Part shown: positions 55,009-63,464 of the stretch, one piece after another
How the letters are laid out: each line of letters begins with the position of its first letter
Position numbering within the stretch: the first letter of the stretch is position 1
From: Methanospirillum hungatei JF-1
GTDB lineage: Archaea; Halobacteriota; Methanomicrobia; Methanomicrobiales; Methanospirillaceae
Direction: 5' to 3'
Length of the DNA: 64,000 nucleotides
Assembly: GCF_000013445.1 (NCBI RefSeq)
Contig: NC_007796.1
Span: forward strand, 3,322,936-3,386,935
Translations under genes and position numbers: made by a program
The notes under the pieces: model-generated
What the model was told of the DNA's origin: nothing
The model's database searches: none
Seen by the model: the letters and a program-made list of their open reading frames with translations, nothing else

Positions 55009-55394
55009 AACAGGGAAAATTACCCATTCTTTCCGGAATTGAAGTAGTAAAAGTTCTTGGAAAAATCGGTTACGTGGTAAATGACCAAAAAGGAAGCCAT
55101 ATTCACCTCCGTCACCTCTCCCGGAGACCAGTAACTGTTCCAAATCATCCTGTAATTGCAAGAGGAACGCTTCGAATGATAATGAATCAAGTAGAGATTA
55201 TTCTTGAAGACTTTTGGAAATTATTTAATTTAAAGGATATATCGAATTTTGGTCATAAAATGGACACATTATCCATAATGGAAAATTCCAGACCCGATAG
55301 ATCCCTACAGCAACAAGATCGTGGCTGGGCGGGATTGAAAAAGGTTTTCAGACTATTCCCAGAACAGATAATTACTCAAGATGTAATAGTATAA
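55005..55394 (+). CDS. hicA: HicA-like mRNA interferase toxin with an unrelated C-terminal extension
   Basis: 129 residues. Residues 1-75 are HicA: KLPILSGIEVVKVLGKIGY, the catalytic His in KGSHIHLR near residue 30, VTVPNHPVIARGTLRMI near residue 44. Normal HicA ends near residue 75; here the frame runs on for about 54 residues (NLKDISNFGHK...) without recognisable homology, probably because an ancestral stop was lost. HicA cleaves mRNA. It overlaps the hicB frame by 4 bp. Confidence 0.72.
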   Translation: MKQGKLPILSGIEVVKVLGKIGYVVNDQKGSHIHLRHLSRRPVTVPNHPVIARGTLRMIMNQVEIILEDFWKLFNLKDISNFGHKMDTLSIMENSRPDRSLQQQDRGWAGLKKVFRLFPEQIITQDVIV

Positions 55395-55486
55395 TCATAT
55401 ATGACTCCTTCTTCAAAACCAAAATCGTCCTCCTCATCTGAAGAAACTATCATAGACGGCCTCTGTCATTTGAAAAAGTCTGGCTT

Positions 55487-56041
55487 ATGTTTCAGGAAAC
55501 AAGTAAACAGTTTAAGGAGACGGATAGAAAATTCCAGGAGACTGATCGGAAGTTTCAGGAGACTGACCGTTTACTCAGTGAGAAATTTAAAGAGACCGAT
55601 AAAAAGCTTAACAAACTGGAACGGCTTTTCACCTCTCAATGGGGTAAACTTGTCGAGTCTCTGGTAGAAGGAGATATTCTTACCCTTCTTAACCAAAGAG
55701 GAATAAAAGTTACTGACACGATTAAACGAAGGAAAGGCCGTCGTGACGGAATCGATTATGAGTTTGACATTATTGGGATTAACGGTTCTGAAATTGTAAT
55801 AGTTGAAGTAAAAACCACACTAAGGCCGGAAGATATCAAGCATTTTCTAAAAAAAATTAAACAGGCGAAGAACTGGATGCCAGAATACACTGATAAGAAA
55901 ATATACGGAGCAGTGGCATTCATATCTGAAGATGCAGGGACAGCAGCATTGGCTGAGAAAAACGGACTTTTCGTGATAAGAGCGACAGGAGATAGCGCAA
56001 GTATTGTGAACGCCGATGACTTTGTTCCAAAGAATTGGTAA
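55487..56041 (+). CDS. DUF3782-type PD-(D/E)XK nuclease-like protein with heptad repeats
   Basis: 184 residues from ATG 55487. The N-terminus carries three 7-residue units (FKETDRK, FQETDRK, FQETDRL), then a helix and a C-terminal domain with YEFDIIGINGSEIVIVEVKTT near residue 86, the D...ExK pattern of PD-(D/E)XK nucleases. This arrangement is typical of DUF3782 family proteins. Upstream, SFEKVW reads in the same frame to a TGA at 55439, while an ATG at 55401 opens a frame one base off, so an N-terminal leader may have been lost to a frameshift. Function is unknown. Confidence 0.7.
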   Translation: MFQETSKQFKETDRKFQETDRKFQETDRLLSEKFKETDKKLNKLERLFTSQWGKLVESLVEGDILTLLNQRGIKVTDTIKRRKGRRDGIDYEFDIIGINGSEIVIVEVKTTLRPEDIKHFLKKIKQAKNWMPEYTDKKIYGAVAFISEDAGTAALAEKNGLFVIRATGDSASIVNADDFVPKNW

Positions 56042-56109
56042 AACCTGGGAATTTTTACTCAATATCTATCGGTTTTAATATCACCGCAAAATTTTGGTAC
56101 TGGCCTCCT

Positions 56110-56715
56110 TTAGAACTGAACATGGTAGTTTAAAAACTCACTCCAATTCCAAAGATGATCAGTAATACTTTCTAACATTGCTGGAGACTTGTGACTACTT
56201 TTTACTTCGATAAAATTATGCACAAATTGAAAGATATTTAGCGCTGAAATGAATCTATTGAGTTTTTTTGAAAAAGAGGCAGTTTTCCTTCCAAAACGGC
56301 TCAATCGTTGTCTGATTTTATTATTGTAGCCCTCAATGACTGAGGTAGAGATTGCTTTACTATCTGGATTTCCCATAATTTTCTCTCGAATGACATAAAC
56401 AAGTTTATTCTTCTCTTTTACTTTGATCACCTGACCATAATCCAAGCATGGCTCACAATATAATTCAGGTAAACAAATGCTATATTGGACGTTTCCATCA
56501 GTAAAAATCGATATTTTGTTTTCTGGCGTTGGAAGTTCCATTCGGTTAAAAAATCGAACTAACATATCTGCACAAGTATCAATATTTCTTTTTCCAGATT
56601 CAAATGCTAAAAATAATCCAGAATCCCTTTTAAAACAAGTATAGGACCAACAATCACCTAATTCTTCAGAGTCAGTTGTTAGGAGATTCTTGTTTTTTTT
56701 TGAACAAACTCCCAA
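56110..56715 (-). CDS. insB: IS1-type transposase, second frame (InsB-like), reached by -1 frameshift
   Basis: Coding proper begins at the A9 run. GDCWSYTCFKRDSGLFLAFESGKR, ISIFTDGN near the middle and VIEGYNNKIRQRLSRFGRKTASFSK are the IS1/InsB DDE hallmarks. Together with the first frame it gives a single transposase of about 330 residues. No internal stop is seen, so the element may be active. The listed left part before the A9 run is only the extension of the open frame. Confidence 0.85.
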   Translation of the reverse strand: MGVCSKKNKNLLTTDSEELGDCWSYTCFKRDSGLFLAFESGKRNIDTCADMLVRFFNRMELPTPENKISIFTDGNVQYSICLPELYCEPCLDYGQVIKVKEKNKLVYVIREKIMGNPDSKAISTSVIEGYNNKIRQRLSRFGRKTASFSKKLNRFISALNIFQFVHNFIEVKSSHKSPAMLESITDHLWNWSEFLNYHVQF

Positions 56716-57095
56716 ATTTCATCCATCTCACAATCCCCCGCGGAAATGTCATGAATAAAATAATCGTTGAGTTTTTCAGCATGTTCACCGATTAAGTGAT
56801 AATATCGAGATATAGTGTCGCGATGGTGTCCGGTAACTCGAGATACTCCTCGAATTGAAGTTTTTTCAGTCGAGTGTTTCGCAATTATGAGAACAGCAGT
56901 TCGTGGTAAACGAGAATCATACAGAGGAGTATTTTTAGTTTCAATAAAAAAACGTCGACAGTGATGGCAATAGTACTGTTGATTGCCTGCAGAATTATGC
57001 CCATTTTTAGTAATATTCTTTCCATCTTCAATTTGAAAATAAGTACAATCCGGATTTTGACACGTAATCAATATAGGACCACGTTTTCCAACCAT
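56679..57095 (-). CDS. insA: IS1-type transposase, first frame (InsA-like)
   Basis: 138 residues. A zinc-finger region (CQNPDCTYFQ near residue 11 and YYCHHCRRFF near residue 36) and helix-turn-helix RGVSRVTGHHRDTISRYY near residue 78 form the DNA-binding part; the end DCEMDEIWEFVQKK has the first catalytic acidic residue. At the A9 run (complement of 56693-56701) a -1 shift joins it to the InsB-like frame, otherwise it stops nine codons later. As in IS1, the unshifted product may repress transposition. Confidence 0.85.
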   Translation of the reverse strand: MVGKRGPILITCQNPDCTYFQIEDGKNITKNGHNSAGNQQYYCHHCRRFFIETKNTPLYDSRLPRTAVLIIAKHSTEKTSIRGVSRVTGHHRDTISRYYHLIGEHAEKLNDYFIHDISAGDCEMDEIWEFVQKKTRIS

Positions 57096-57249
57096 GAAAA
57101 TAATTATATCTAAACTTATATTAATTTTTAGTACATAAAATTTAATACTTTATTTGCACTTAGTATTACCAGCTTGCTAACAGGGCACTACCAAAATTTT
57201 CAATGAAAATGTGGACCAGAAGGAAAGATCAGTATATTAGAAGGTAACA

Positions 57250-58185
57250 ATGATCCAGTGTCCTGAATGTAAATCCCTCTTTAAGACGGGTAAACCTCCG
57301 CTTTGCTGTCCCTCATGCAATTATCAAATTGAAGAGAGGGATGGAGTTTTTTGTCTCCCTGTCTCTGGTTCTGATGAGTATTTCTTCCCGACAGAAGGAT
57401 TTTCTCTCCTCTATAAACATGAAGCAAAGCACTTCTGGTTCAGATCAAGAAACGAAATTATTGGAGCATTTTTAAAGCGATACCTCCCGGGCAATGCTGA
57501 CCATACAGGTGATGGTGTATCAGAGGTGGATTTCCTTCCGCAGGTGTGTGAAGTTGGGTGTGGGACAGGTCTAGTTTCCCAGTATCTTACAAGAATGGGG
57601 TACCGGATGACTTGTGCAGACATGTTTTTGGAGGGCCTTTCCTTTGCAAGAAAACGAAATTCCGGAGAAAAATTCTTCCGCTGCAATCTCTATGATCTTC
57701 CGTTTTATGATGAGTTTGATGCAGTTATTGCTTGTGATGTCCTTGAACACCTTGATGATGATGAGTTAGCACTTCACCGACTGTATCAGGCCATAAAACC
57801 AGGTGGCATCTGTCTGATCACTGTCCCCGCTGGTGAGTCACTCTGGTCCGCTATTGATCAATATGCAGGTCATAAGCGAAGATACCATGCCAAAGGATTA
57901 ATGAAGAAGGTATCATTGGCAGGTTTTACTCCGATTCGGCTCTCGTATTTTATGACAATCCCTTATCCCATCCTTCTGATTAAAAGAATGCTTTTAGATA
58001 TCTTTCTATTACATAGCAATAGAGAGGGAGAAGAAGATTATGGGGTGGATGAACTGATGATCCCGGGGGTTCTTAATGAACTGCTTTATCACGCTTTATG
58101 GCTTGAACGGAAATTGATCCACTTTTTTGATCTCCCCGTTGGCAGTAGTCTTATCTGCATTGCACAAAAACCTGTAATGAAATGA
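57250..58185 (+). CDS. SAM-dependent methyltransferase with N-terminal zinc ribbon
   Basis: 311 residues. A zinc ribbon (CPECKSL near residue 4 and CCPSCNYQ near residue 19, Cx2C-x14-Cx2C-like) precedes a class I methyltransferase domain with VCEVGCGTGLVSQYL near residue 97, FDAVIACDVLEHLDDDEL near residue 156 and PGGICLITVPAG. Its C-terminal half has hydrophobic segments that may touch the membrane. Its stop overlaps the nucleotidyltransferase start by 4 bp. Probably acts on a lipid-linked sugar or nucleotide sugar; target unknown. Confidence 0.83.
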   Translation: MIQCPECKSLFKTGKPPLCCPSCNYQIEERDGVFCLPVSGSDEYFFPTEGFSLLYKHEAKHFWFRSRNEIIGAFLKRYLPGNADHTGDGVSEVDFLPQVCEVGCGTGLVSQYLTRMGYRMTCADMFLEGLSFARKRNSGEKFFRCNLYDLPFYDEFDAVIACDVLEHLDDDELALHRLYQAIKPGGICLITVPAGESLWSAIDQYAGHKRRYHAKGLMKKVSLAGFTPIRLSYFMTIPYPILLIKRMLLDIFLLHSNREGEEDYGVDELMIPGVLNELLYHALWLERKLIHFFDLPVGSSLICIAQKPVMK

Positions 58186-58922
58186 AAGGGATAATCCTTG
58201 CCGGAGGGACGGGAACCCGGCTTTATCCTCTTACGAAAGTTACCAATAAGCATCTGCTGCCGGTGGGCAAGGAGCCAATGATATTAAATCCAGTCAGACA
58301 ACTCCTCTCAGCAGGCATCAAAGATATTCTTGTAATTACCAGTAAGGATCACATGGGAGCGGTTGTCCAACTCCTCGGAAGTGGTGCCGAGTATGGATGC
58401 CACTTCACTTTTAAAGTCCAGGATACTGCCGGCGGGATTGCTGATGCACTCCTTCTTGCCAAAGGGTTTGTGCATGATGAAAAGATGGTTGTTATCCTTG
58501 GGGATAATATCCTGACCTCAAGTATCAGTCCGTATGCTGTTGCGTTCTCTGAACAAAAAGAAGGTGCTATGGTTCTTTTAAAGGCAGTTGGTGATCCGGA
58601 GCGGTATGGGATTGCTGCACTTGATGAGCACAAGAAGATGCTCCTGTGTATCGAGGAGAAACCATGTCAGCCAAAAAGTTGTTATGCGGTGATTGGGGTA
58701 TACCTCTATAATCCTGATGTGTTTGATGTCATCCGGGGCGTTAGTCCATCTCATCGTGGTGAGCTTGAGATCAGTTCGGTGAATGACTGGTACGTAAAGC
58801 AGGGTCTGATGAAGTATGAGTACTATTCCGGGGACTGGACTGATGCCGGAACGTTTGAGTCACTGGTGTATGCAAATGAGCTTATGCTTTCAAGAGATAA
58901 TATCATAGAGAATTCTTCATGA
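58182..58922 (+). CDS. Sugar-1-phosphate nucleotidyltransferase, RmlA-like short form
   Basis: 246 residues. [20 protein letters not shown] near residue 7 and ILGDNILTS near residue 107 match RmlA; EEKPCQPKS near residue 160 is the sugar site. It lacks the C-terminal 45 residues of the long RmlA (26681-25800), like the short dTDP-glucose synthases found beside aminotransferases. It probably makes dTDP-glucose for the aminosugar route with rfbB copy 2 and the downstream aminotransferase. It overlaps both neighbours by 4 bp (ATGA). Confidence 0.86.
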   Translation: MKGIILAGGTGTRLYPLTKVTNKHLLPVGKEPMILNPVRQLLSAGIKDILVITSKDHMGAVVQLLGSGAEYGCHFTFKVQDTAGGIADALLLAKGFVHDEKMVVILGDNILTSSISPYAVAFSEQKEGAMVLLKAVGDPERYGIAALDEHKKMLLCIEEKPCQPKSCYAVIGVYLYNPDVFDVIRGVSPSHRGELEISSVNDWYVKQGLMKYEYYSGDWTDAGTFESLVYANELMLSRDNIIENSS

Positions 58923-60085
58923 AAATTCCATTTACCCGCCCTTATCGAACCGGAAATGAACAAAAATACATCAATGATATCTTAACGAATATTCAGAACG
59001 GAGCACCAATAAGTGGTGATGGACCTTACGGAAAAAAGTGCGAACAGTTAATGGAGGAGAAGTTCGGGGCACGGAAGGTTCTTCTCACCACCTCATGCAC
59101 GAGTGCTCTTGAGATGGCTACCCGTCTCATCAATATACAGCCCGGAGATGAGGTGATTATGCCCTCCTTCACCTTTGTCTCTACCGCAAACCCGGTGGTA
59201 ATGGCTGGAGGAAGACCTGTTTTTGTGGATATCGACCCGGTTACACTCAATATCGATCCGGCAAAGATAGAAGAGGCAATTACTCCAAGGACGAAGGCTA
59301 TTTATCCGGTTCATTATGCCGGAGTGTCCTGTCCGATGGATGAGATAATGGCCATTGCAAAAAAGTACAATGTATGGGTTGTTGAGGATGCAGCACAGGG
59401 GGTTGGTGCGAAATACAAGGGTAAGTATCTCGGAACCATCGGAGACTTTGGTTGTTACAGTTTCCATGAAACCAAAAATATAACCTGTGGTGAAGGTGGA
59501 GCCCTCGTTATTAACCGGGATGACCCTGACCTAATCGAGCGGGCGGAGATAATCCGGGAGAAAGGAACTGACCGGAGTAAGTTTCACCGTGGTCAGGTTG
59601 ATAAGTATACCTGGGTGGATGTTGGGTCCAGTTATGTGCAGAGTGAAATTCTGGCTGCGTTTTTATTTGCTCAACTAGAGGCAATGGATGAAATTAATCA
59701 GAAAAGGATGGAGATTTGGTATAAATATTATACCCAGTTAAAACCGTTTGAGGAGTCGGGAGTGATCAGGTTACCGGTAATTCCCGATTACGCCGAACAT
59801 AATGCCCATATTTTTTATGTTTTGTTCCAGGAACAGAGTGTGAGAGATACGGTGATGAAACAATTACAGGAAGCGGGGATTCATGCAGTATTTCATTATA
59901 TCCCATTACATTCCTCACCGATGGGACAGACATTTGGTTGCCAGGATGGTGATTTACCGGTAACAGAAGAGACTAGTGGTCGATTGCTAAGATTGCCATT
60001 ATTTACAGGAATGAGTAATGATGAGGAAAATTTCATATTATCTCGTCTGAAACAGGTGGTTGAGGAATTAAGACGTAATAATTAA
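58919..60085 (+). CDS. wecE: dTDP-4-amino-4,6-dideoxygalactose transaminase (WecE/RffA type)
   Basis: 388 residues, DegT/DnrJ/EryC1 family. TTSCTSALEMA near residue 58 and SFHETKNITCGEGGAL near residue 180 with the PLP lysine are the active site; VEDAAQGVGAKYKGKYLG near residue 156 and QEAGIHAVFHYIPLHSSPMG near residue 320 are specific to WecE-type enzymes. It aminates C4 of dTDP-4-keto-6-deoxyglucose. It ends an operon of methyltransferase-nucleotidyltransferase-transaminase. The amino group is a possible acceptor for the acyl genes that follow. Confidence 0.91.
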   Translation: MKIPFTRPYRTGNEQKYINDILTNIQNGAPISGDGPYGKKCEQLMEEKFGARKVLLTTSCTSALEMATRLINIQPGDEVIMPSFTFVSTANPVVMAGGRPVFVDIDPVTLNIDPAKIEEAITPRTKAIYPVHYAGVSCPMDEIMAIAKKYNVWVVEDAAQGVGAKYKGKYLGTIGDFGCYSFHETKNITCGEGGALVINRDDPDLIERAEIIREKGTDRSKFHRGQVDKYTWVDVGSSYVQSEILAAFLFAQLEAMDEINQKRMEIWYKYYTQLKPFEESGVIRLPVIPDYAEHNAHIFYVLFQEQSVRDTVMKQLQEAGIHAVFHYIPLHSSPMGQTFGCQDGDLPVTEETSGRLLRLPLFTGMSNDEENFILSRLKQVVEELRRNN

Positions 60086-60220
60086 TTTCTTTAGTGTTAG
60101 TGATCTTCATCGGATAGGGTTTTTTTTAAAAATAATGATAAAACCTGAAAAAACAAGAACGATCTAAAACGTTGTTTGTATCACTCTCATTAAATTATTC
60201 ATGGAGGTGAATTACTGAGC

Positions 60221-60604
60221 ATGAAATATGATTCATTTGAAAAAATCGGTATTGGTACTGATATTGAAGAAATCCGGCGGTTCGAGAATTTTCAGGAGAG
60301 ACAATTTAGGGTATTTCTTGAAAAAAATTATACGAAACCAGAATTGGAATACTGCATGTCTAAAGATGCACCTGCTCCTCACCTAGCCGCACGTTATGCA
60401 GGAAAAGAGGCTGTTATCAAGGCACTCTATAGTCTTAATGTCACTCATATTTTTTATCCAGCAATAGAAATAATTAATAACGAATCAGGAGTCCCAAATG
60501 TTAGAATTAATTCAAATGAGAATGAAAACCTCCGCATAAAACTAAGTCTTTCACACAGTTCCAGTATGGCTCTAGCATTCTGCATTATTCAAAAGGAGAA
60601 ATAA
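60221..60604 (+). CDS. acpS: Holo-acyl-carrier-protein synthase (phosphopantetheinyl transferase)
   Basis: 127 residues, the AcpS length. IGTDIEEIRRFENF near residue 9 has the metal-binding Asp, and AARYAGKEAVIKAL near residue 50 has the second acidic site and CoA-binding Lys. It transfers 4'-phosphopantetheine from CoA to a serine of an acyl carrier protein. A strong ribosome-binding site (ggaggtga, 60203-60210) lies 10 bases upstream. It is the first gene of the acyl operon; archaea usually lack AcpS and ACP, so transfer from bacteria is likely. Confidence 0.88.
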   Translation: MKYDSFEKIGIGTDIEEIRRFENFQERQFRVFLEKNYTKPELEYCMSKDAPAPHLAARYAGKEAVIKALYSLNVTHIFYPAIEIINNESGVPNVRINSNENENLRIKLSLSHSSSMALAFCIIQKEK

Positions 60605-60605
60605 T

Positions 60606-60845
60606 ATGACATGTTATGATGAAAAAAAAATAGAAAACATATTTTGTGAAGTTCTGGGACTACCTGCTCGGGAGGTAACCGATTCTCTTTCCTATAACTC
60701 ATGCGTTCATTGGGATTCATTAAAACACCTTCAGTTGGTGGCTATGCTTGAGGAAACATTTGATATAGAGATTGAGATGGATGACATCATCGCAATGGAG
60801 ACTTTTGGAAAAGTAAAGGTAATTTTACAGAAGTATCTCACATAA
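60606..60845 (+). CDS. acp: Acyl carrier protein
   Basis: 79 residues starting at 60606, one base after acpS. The phosphopantetheine-attachment site is HWDSLKHLQLV near residue 37 with the Ser of DSL. Acidic helical ends (EETFDIEIEMDDIIAMETF) are typical of ACPs. It carries an acyl group as a thioester for the ligase and reductase next to it. Length and position suggest a dedicated, not housekeeping, carrier. Confidence 0.9.
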   Translation: MTCYDEKKIENIFCEVLGLPAREVTDSLSYNSCVHWDSLKHLQLVAMLEETFDIEIEMDDIIAMETFGKVKVILQKYLT

Positions 60846-60850
60846 CAGAT

Positions 60851-62341
60851 ATGAATTTCGTCGATTATCTCTTTGAACTAAAAACAAATCCCTCAAAAGA
60901 GTGTATTCTGTACAAGGATGGCAGTATCACATATAAAGAAATAAAATCACAGATTGATAATTTTGCGGCTTATCTTTCTCATACTATTGGTTGGGGGAAT
61001 GAATGTCTTCTGCTCTCATAAAATTCTCCTTTTTTTATAATTGCCTACCTTGCAATTTTGAAGAGTGGAAATAGGGCACTTCTCATGGAGACGTCAATAT
61101 CAGACAAATCTCTGACAAGTATCATTAATGGATGCCGTATCTCTGCTTTTTTTGTCCAGAAGAAATTTTTGTCAAAGTTCTCAAACAATGAAAAAATTCT
61201 TACCGAAGATCTCCTTGTTACTCTTCCAACTTCCAAATTACCAAATACAATTCATGTAAGGGATAACGACGTAGCGGTTGTGATTTTTACTTCTGGGAGC
61301 ACCGGCACTAAGAAAGGTGTTATGTTAACTCACGGCAACCTATGTGCTAACACTGAATCAATTGTCCAGTATCTCAAACTCACTTCCCAGGATCGTGTCT
61401 GTGCCACACTTCCCTTTTTTTATTGCTATGGGGCGTCATTGTTACACACTCATCTCCGAATCGGAGGAAGTATTGTTATCGCTAACCATATCTTCCTTGG
61501 TGGAGTTATTCGGGATATCAATTCTTTTTTCTGTACTGGATTTGCAGGTGTTCCGAGCACCTATCAGATTCTTATTAATAAAACTCCATTTTTAAAAGAG
61601 GATATGCCCACACTTCGATACATGACGCAGGCTGGAGGGCAATTGCCGAACAAATACATTAAGATAATTGCCGAAGCTTTTCCGCAAAAGGAGTTTTTTG
61701 TGATGTATGGAGCAACCGAAGCTACGGCAAGACTCTCTTTTCTTCCACCTGATAAAGTACTTACTAAGCTTGGTTCCATAGGAAAGGGCATTCCAGGAGT
61801 TACTCTCGAAGTAATTAATGGAGACGGAAAAACAGTACAGTCAGGGGAGACTGGTGAAATCACTGCTATTGGTGATAACATTATGAAGGGTTACTATGGA
61901 GATCCTGAAGGTACTCAAAGTGTCATTAAAAGTGGCCGTCTCCATACAGGGGATCTTGCAACTGTTGATGATGAAGGGTATATCTATGTTATCGGAAGAA
62001 CAAAAAACATCATCAAATCCGGTGGATATCGTATCTCCCCCAATAAAATTGAAGAATTCATCTGTTCTATTGATGGAGTCAATGGTTGTGTAGTACTGGG
62101 GCTGCCCGATGAAATTATGGGAGAGGCCGTAATCGCTGTTGTCCAACCAGGTAAAATCCCTGAATCATCCTTGAGGGAGCAGATCCTCACACGATGTACG
62201 CAACATCTGCCATCTTATAAAATTCCAAAACAAATTTTCTTTATTCAAGAATTTCCTCTCAATGCCTCGAATAAAGTAGATAAAAAGACACTCGCTGCAA
62301 TACTTGAGCGAAGAAAGGAGGTAAGAGAAGTTGCCAAATGA
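60851..62341 (+). pseudogene. Acyl-AMP ligase (AMP-dependent synthetase) with an in-frame stop at codon 57
   Basis: From ATG 60851 (5 bp after acp) the frame gives 56 codons with the normal ligase N-terminus (GSITYKEIKSQIDNFAAYL), then TAA at 61019-61021, then continues in frame for 439 codons. The rest has TSGSTGTKKGV near residue 150, YGATEA near residue 286, HTGDLATV and the C-terminal GRTKNIIKSGGYRISP and KVDKKTL with the catalytic Lys. It would activate a carboxylic acid and load it on the ACP. Restart at a TTG (61058) would lose the N-terminal region. Either recently inactivated, translated by readthrough, or a sequencing error. Confidence 0.82.
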
Positions 62342-63464
62342 TCTTACAACCCTATCTAAAGAGGCAGTAACTCGTGAGGAAATTGTAGCCCTAGCTCCAT
62401 ACTCGCTCTCTGACCGGGATAAGAATGAATTTCTTTTATCGATTATTAAAGAACAACTGAAGGTTGCCAGGTGTAACAATACACACATTGATAATTATTT
62501 CAATAAATGTGGCATCGATATCAATGCAATACAAAGACTGGAAGAGATACCTTATATCCCTGTTCAGATGTTTAAAGAATTTGATCTCAAAATCTGCCCT
62601 GAACAGGAGATCGTTAAGATTCTAAACTCCAGTGGGACAACAGGTGGAATCCCCAGTAAAATTCCTCTGGACAAAGCCACAACTCTTAACCAGATAAAGG
62701 CGTTAAAATCAATTCTTGCAGATTATCTGGGTAATAAACGAAGGATATTTCTTGTTATCGATCATGAAGGAATTAACAAACCAGAGATGGCCTTTTCTGC
62801 ACGAACCGCCGGCGTTCGGGGATTAAGCATTTATGCAAAAAAAATCTTCTATCTCCTGAAAGAAGAAAACGGGAAACTTTCCCTGAATCTTCCTATTATT
62901 GAAGATATCGTGAATAACTATTCATATGAAGACGTGTATGCTTTTGGATTTACTTATATTATTTGGACGATCTTTTTTGAAAAAATAAGACAGGGAAATA
63001 TCAGGTTTTTATTTAATGATTTCAGGTTGTTCCATGGGGGAGGATGGAAAAAGATGCATGATCTTGCTGTTTCTAAAGAGGTTTTTTCAGATAGAATTGC
63101 TGAAATCTTTTGTACCCAATCAAAGAACATCCTCGATTTTTACGGGATGGCCGAGCAGACAGGTATCATCTTTGTTGATTGTGAATGTGGCAACAAGCAT
63201 ATACCCGCTTTTTCACAAGTCATTATCCGTGATCCTTACACCCTTGATACCTGTGAAATTGGGAAGAATGGTCTCATAGAGGTGATGAGTATCCTCGCAG
63301 ATAGCTATTATGATCAGGCTGTTTTGACCGAAGATATTGGGGTCATGATAGGTGTAGATGACTGTCCCTGTGGGCGCAAAGGTCGATATTTCCGGTTTGT
63401 GTCACGGGTTGAAAAATCAGAACCTCGGGGATGTGGCGATACATTTCGGGAGTCTGACAGATGA
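62331..63464 (+). CDS. LuxE-like acyl-protein synthetase
   Basis: 377 residues with a TTG start at 62331 that overlaps the ligase end by 11 bp. LNSSGTTGGIPSKI near residue 98 is the adenylate-binding loop, and YGMAEQTG near residue 267 is the second ANL motif, in the arrangement of LuxE acyl-protein synthetases. These activate a fatty acid and pass it to the LuxC reductase via an acyl-enzyme. Its stop overlaps the next start by 4 bp (ATGA). Substrate is unknown. Confidence 0.82.
   Translation: MPNDLTTLSKEAVTREEIVALAPYSLSDRDKNEFLLSIIKEQLKVARCNNTHIDNYFNKCGIDINAIQRLEEIPYIPVQMFKEFDLKICPEQEIVKILNSSGTTGGIPSKIPLDKATTLNQIKALKSILADYLGNKRRIFLVIDHEGINKPEMAFSARTAGVRGLSIYAKKIFYLLKEENGKLSLNLPIIEDIVNNYSYEDVYAFGFTYIIWTIFFEKIRQGNIRFLFNDFRLFHGGGWKKMHDLAVSKEVFSDRIAEIFCTQSKNILDFYGMAEQTGIIFVDCECGNKHIPAFSQVIIRDPYTLDTCEIGKNGLIEVMSILADSYYDQAVLTEDIGVMIGVDDCPCGRKGRYFRFVSRVEKSEPRGCGDTFRESDR

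Larger units (their letters stand above)
56096..57192 (-). mobile_element. IS1-family-like insertion sequence, 1097 bp with 8-bp target duplication
   Basis: The ends read ggtactggcc at 56096 and, on the other strand, ggtagtgccc at 57192, an imperfect inverted repeat starting GGTA as in IS1 elements. Directly outside, aaaatttt occurs at 56088-56095 and 57193-57200, an 8-bp target duplication of the size typical for IS1. It contains two overlapping minus-strand frames joined by an A9 slippery run. It lies between the DUF3782 and methyltransferase genes. Confidence 0.9.
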
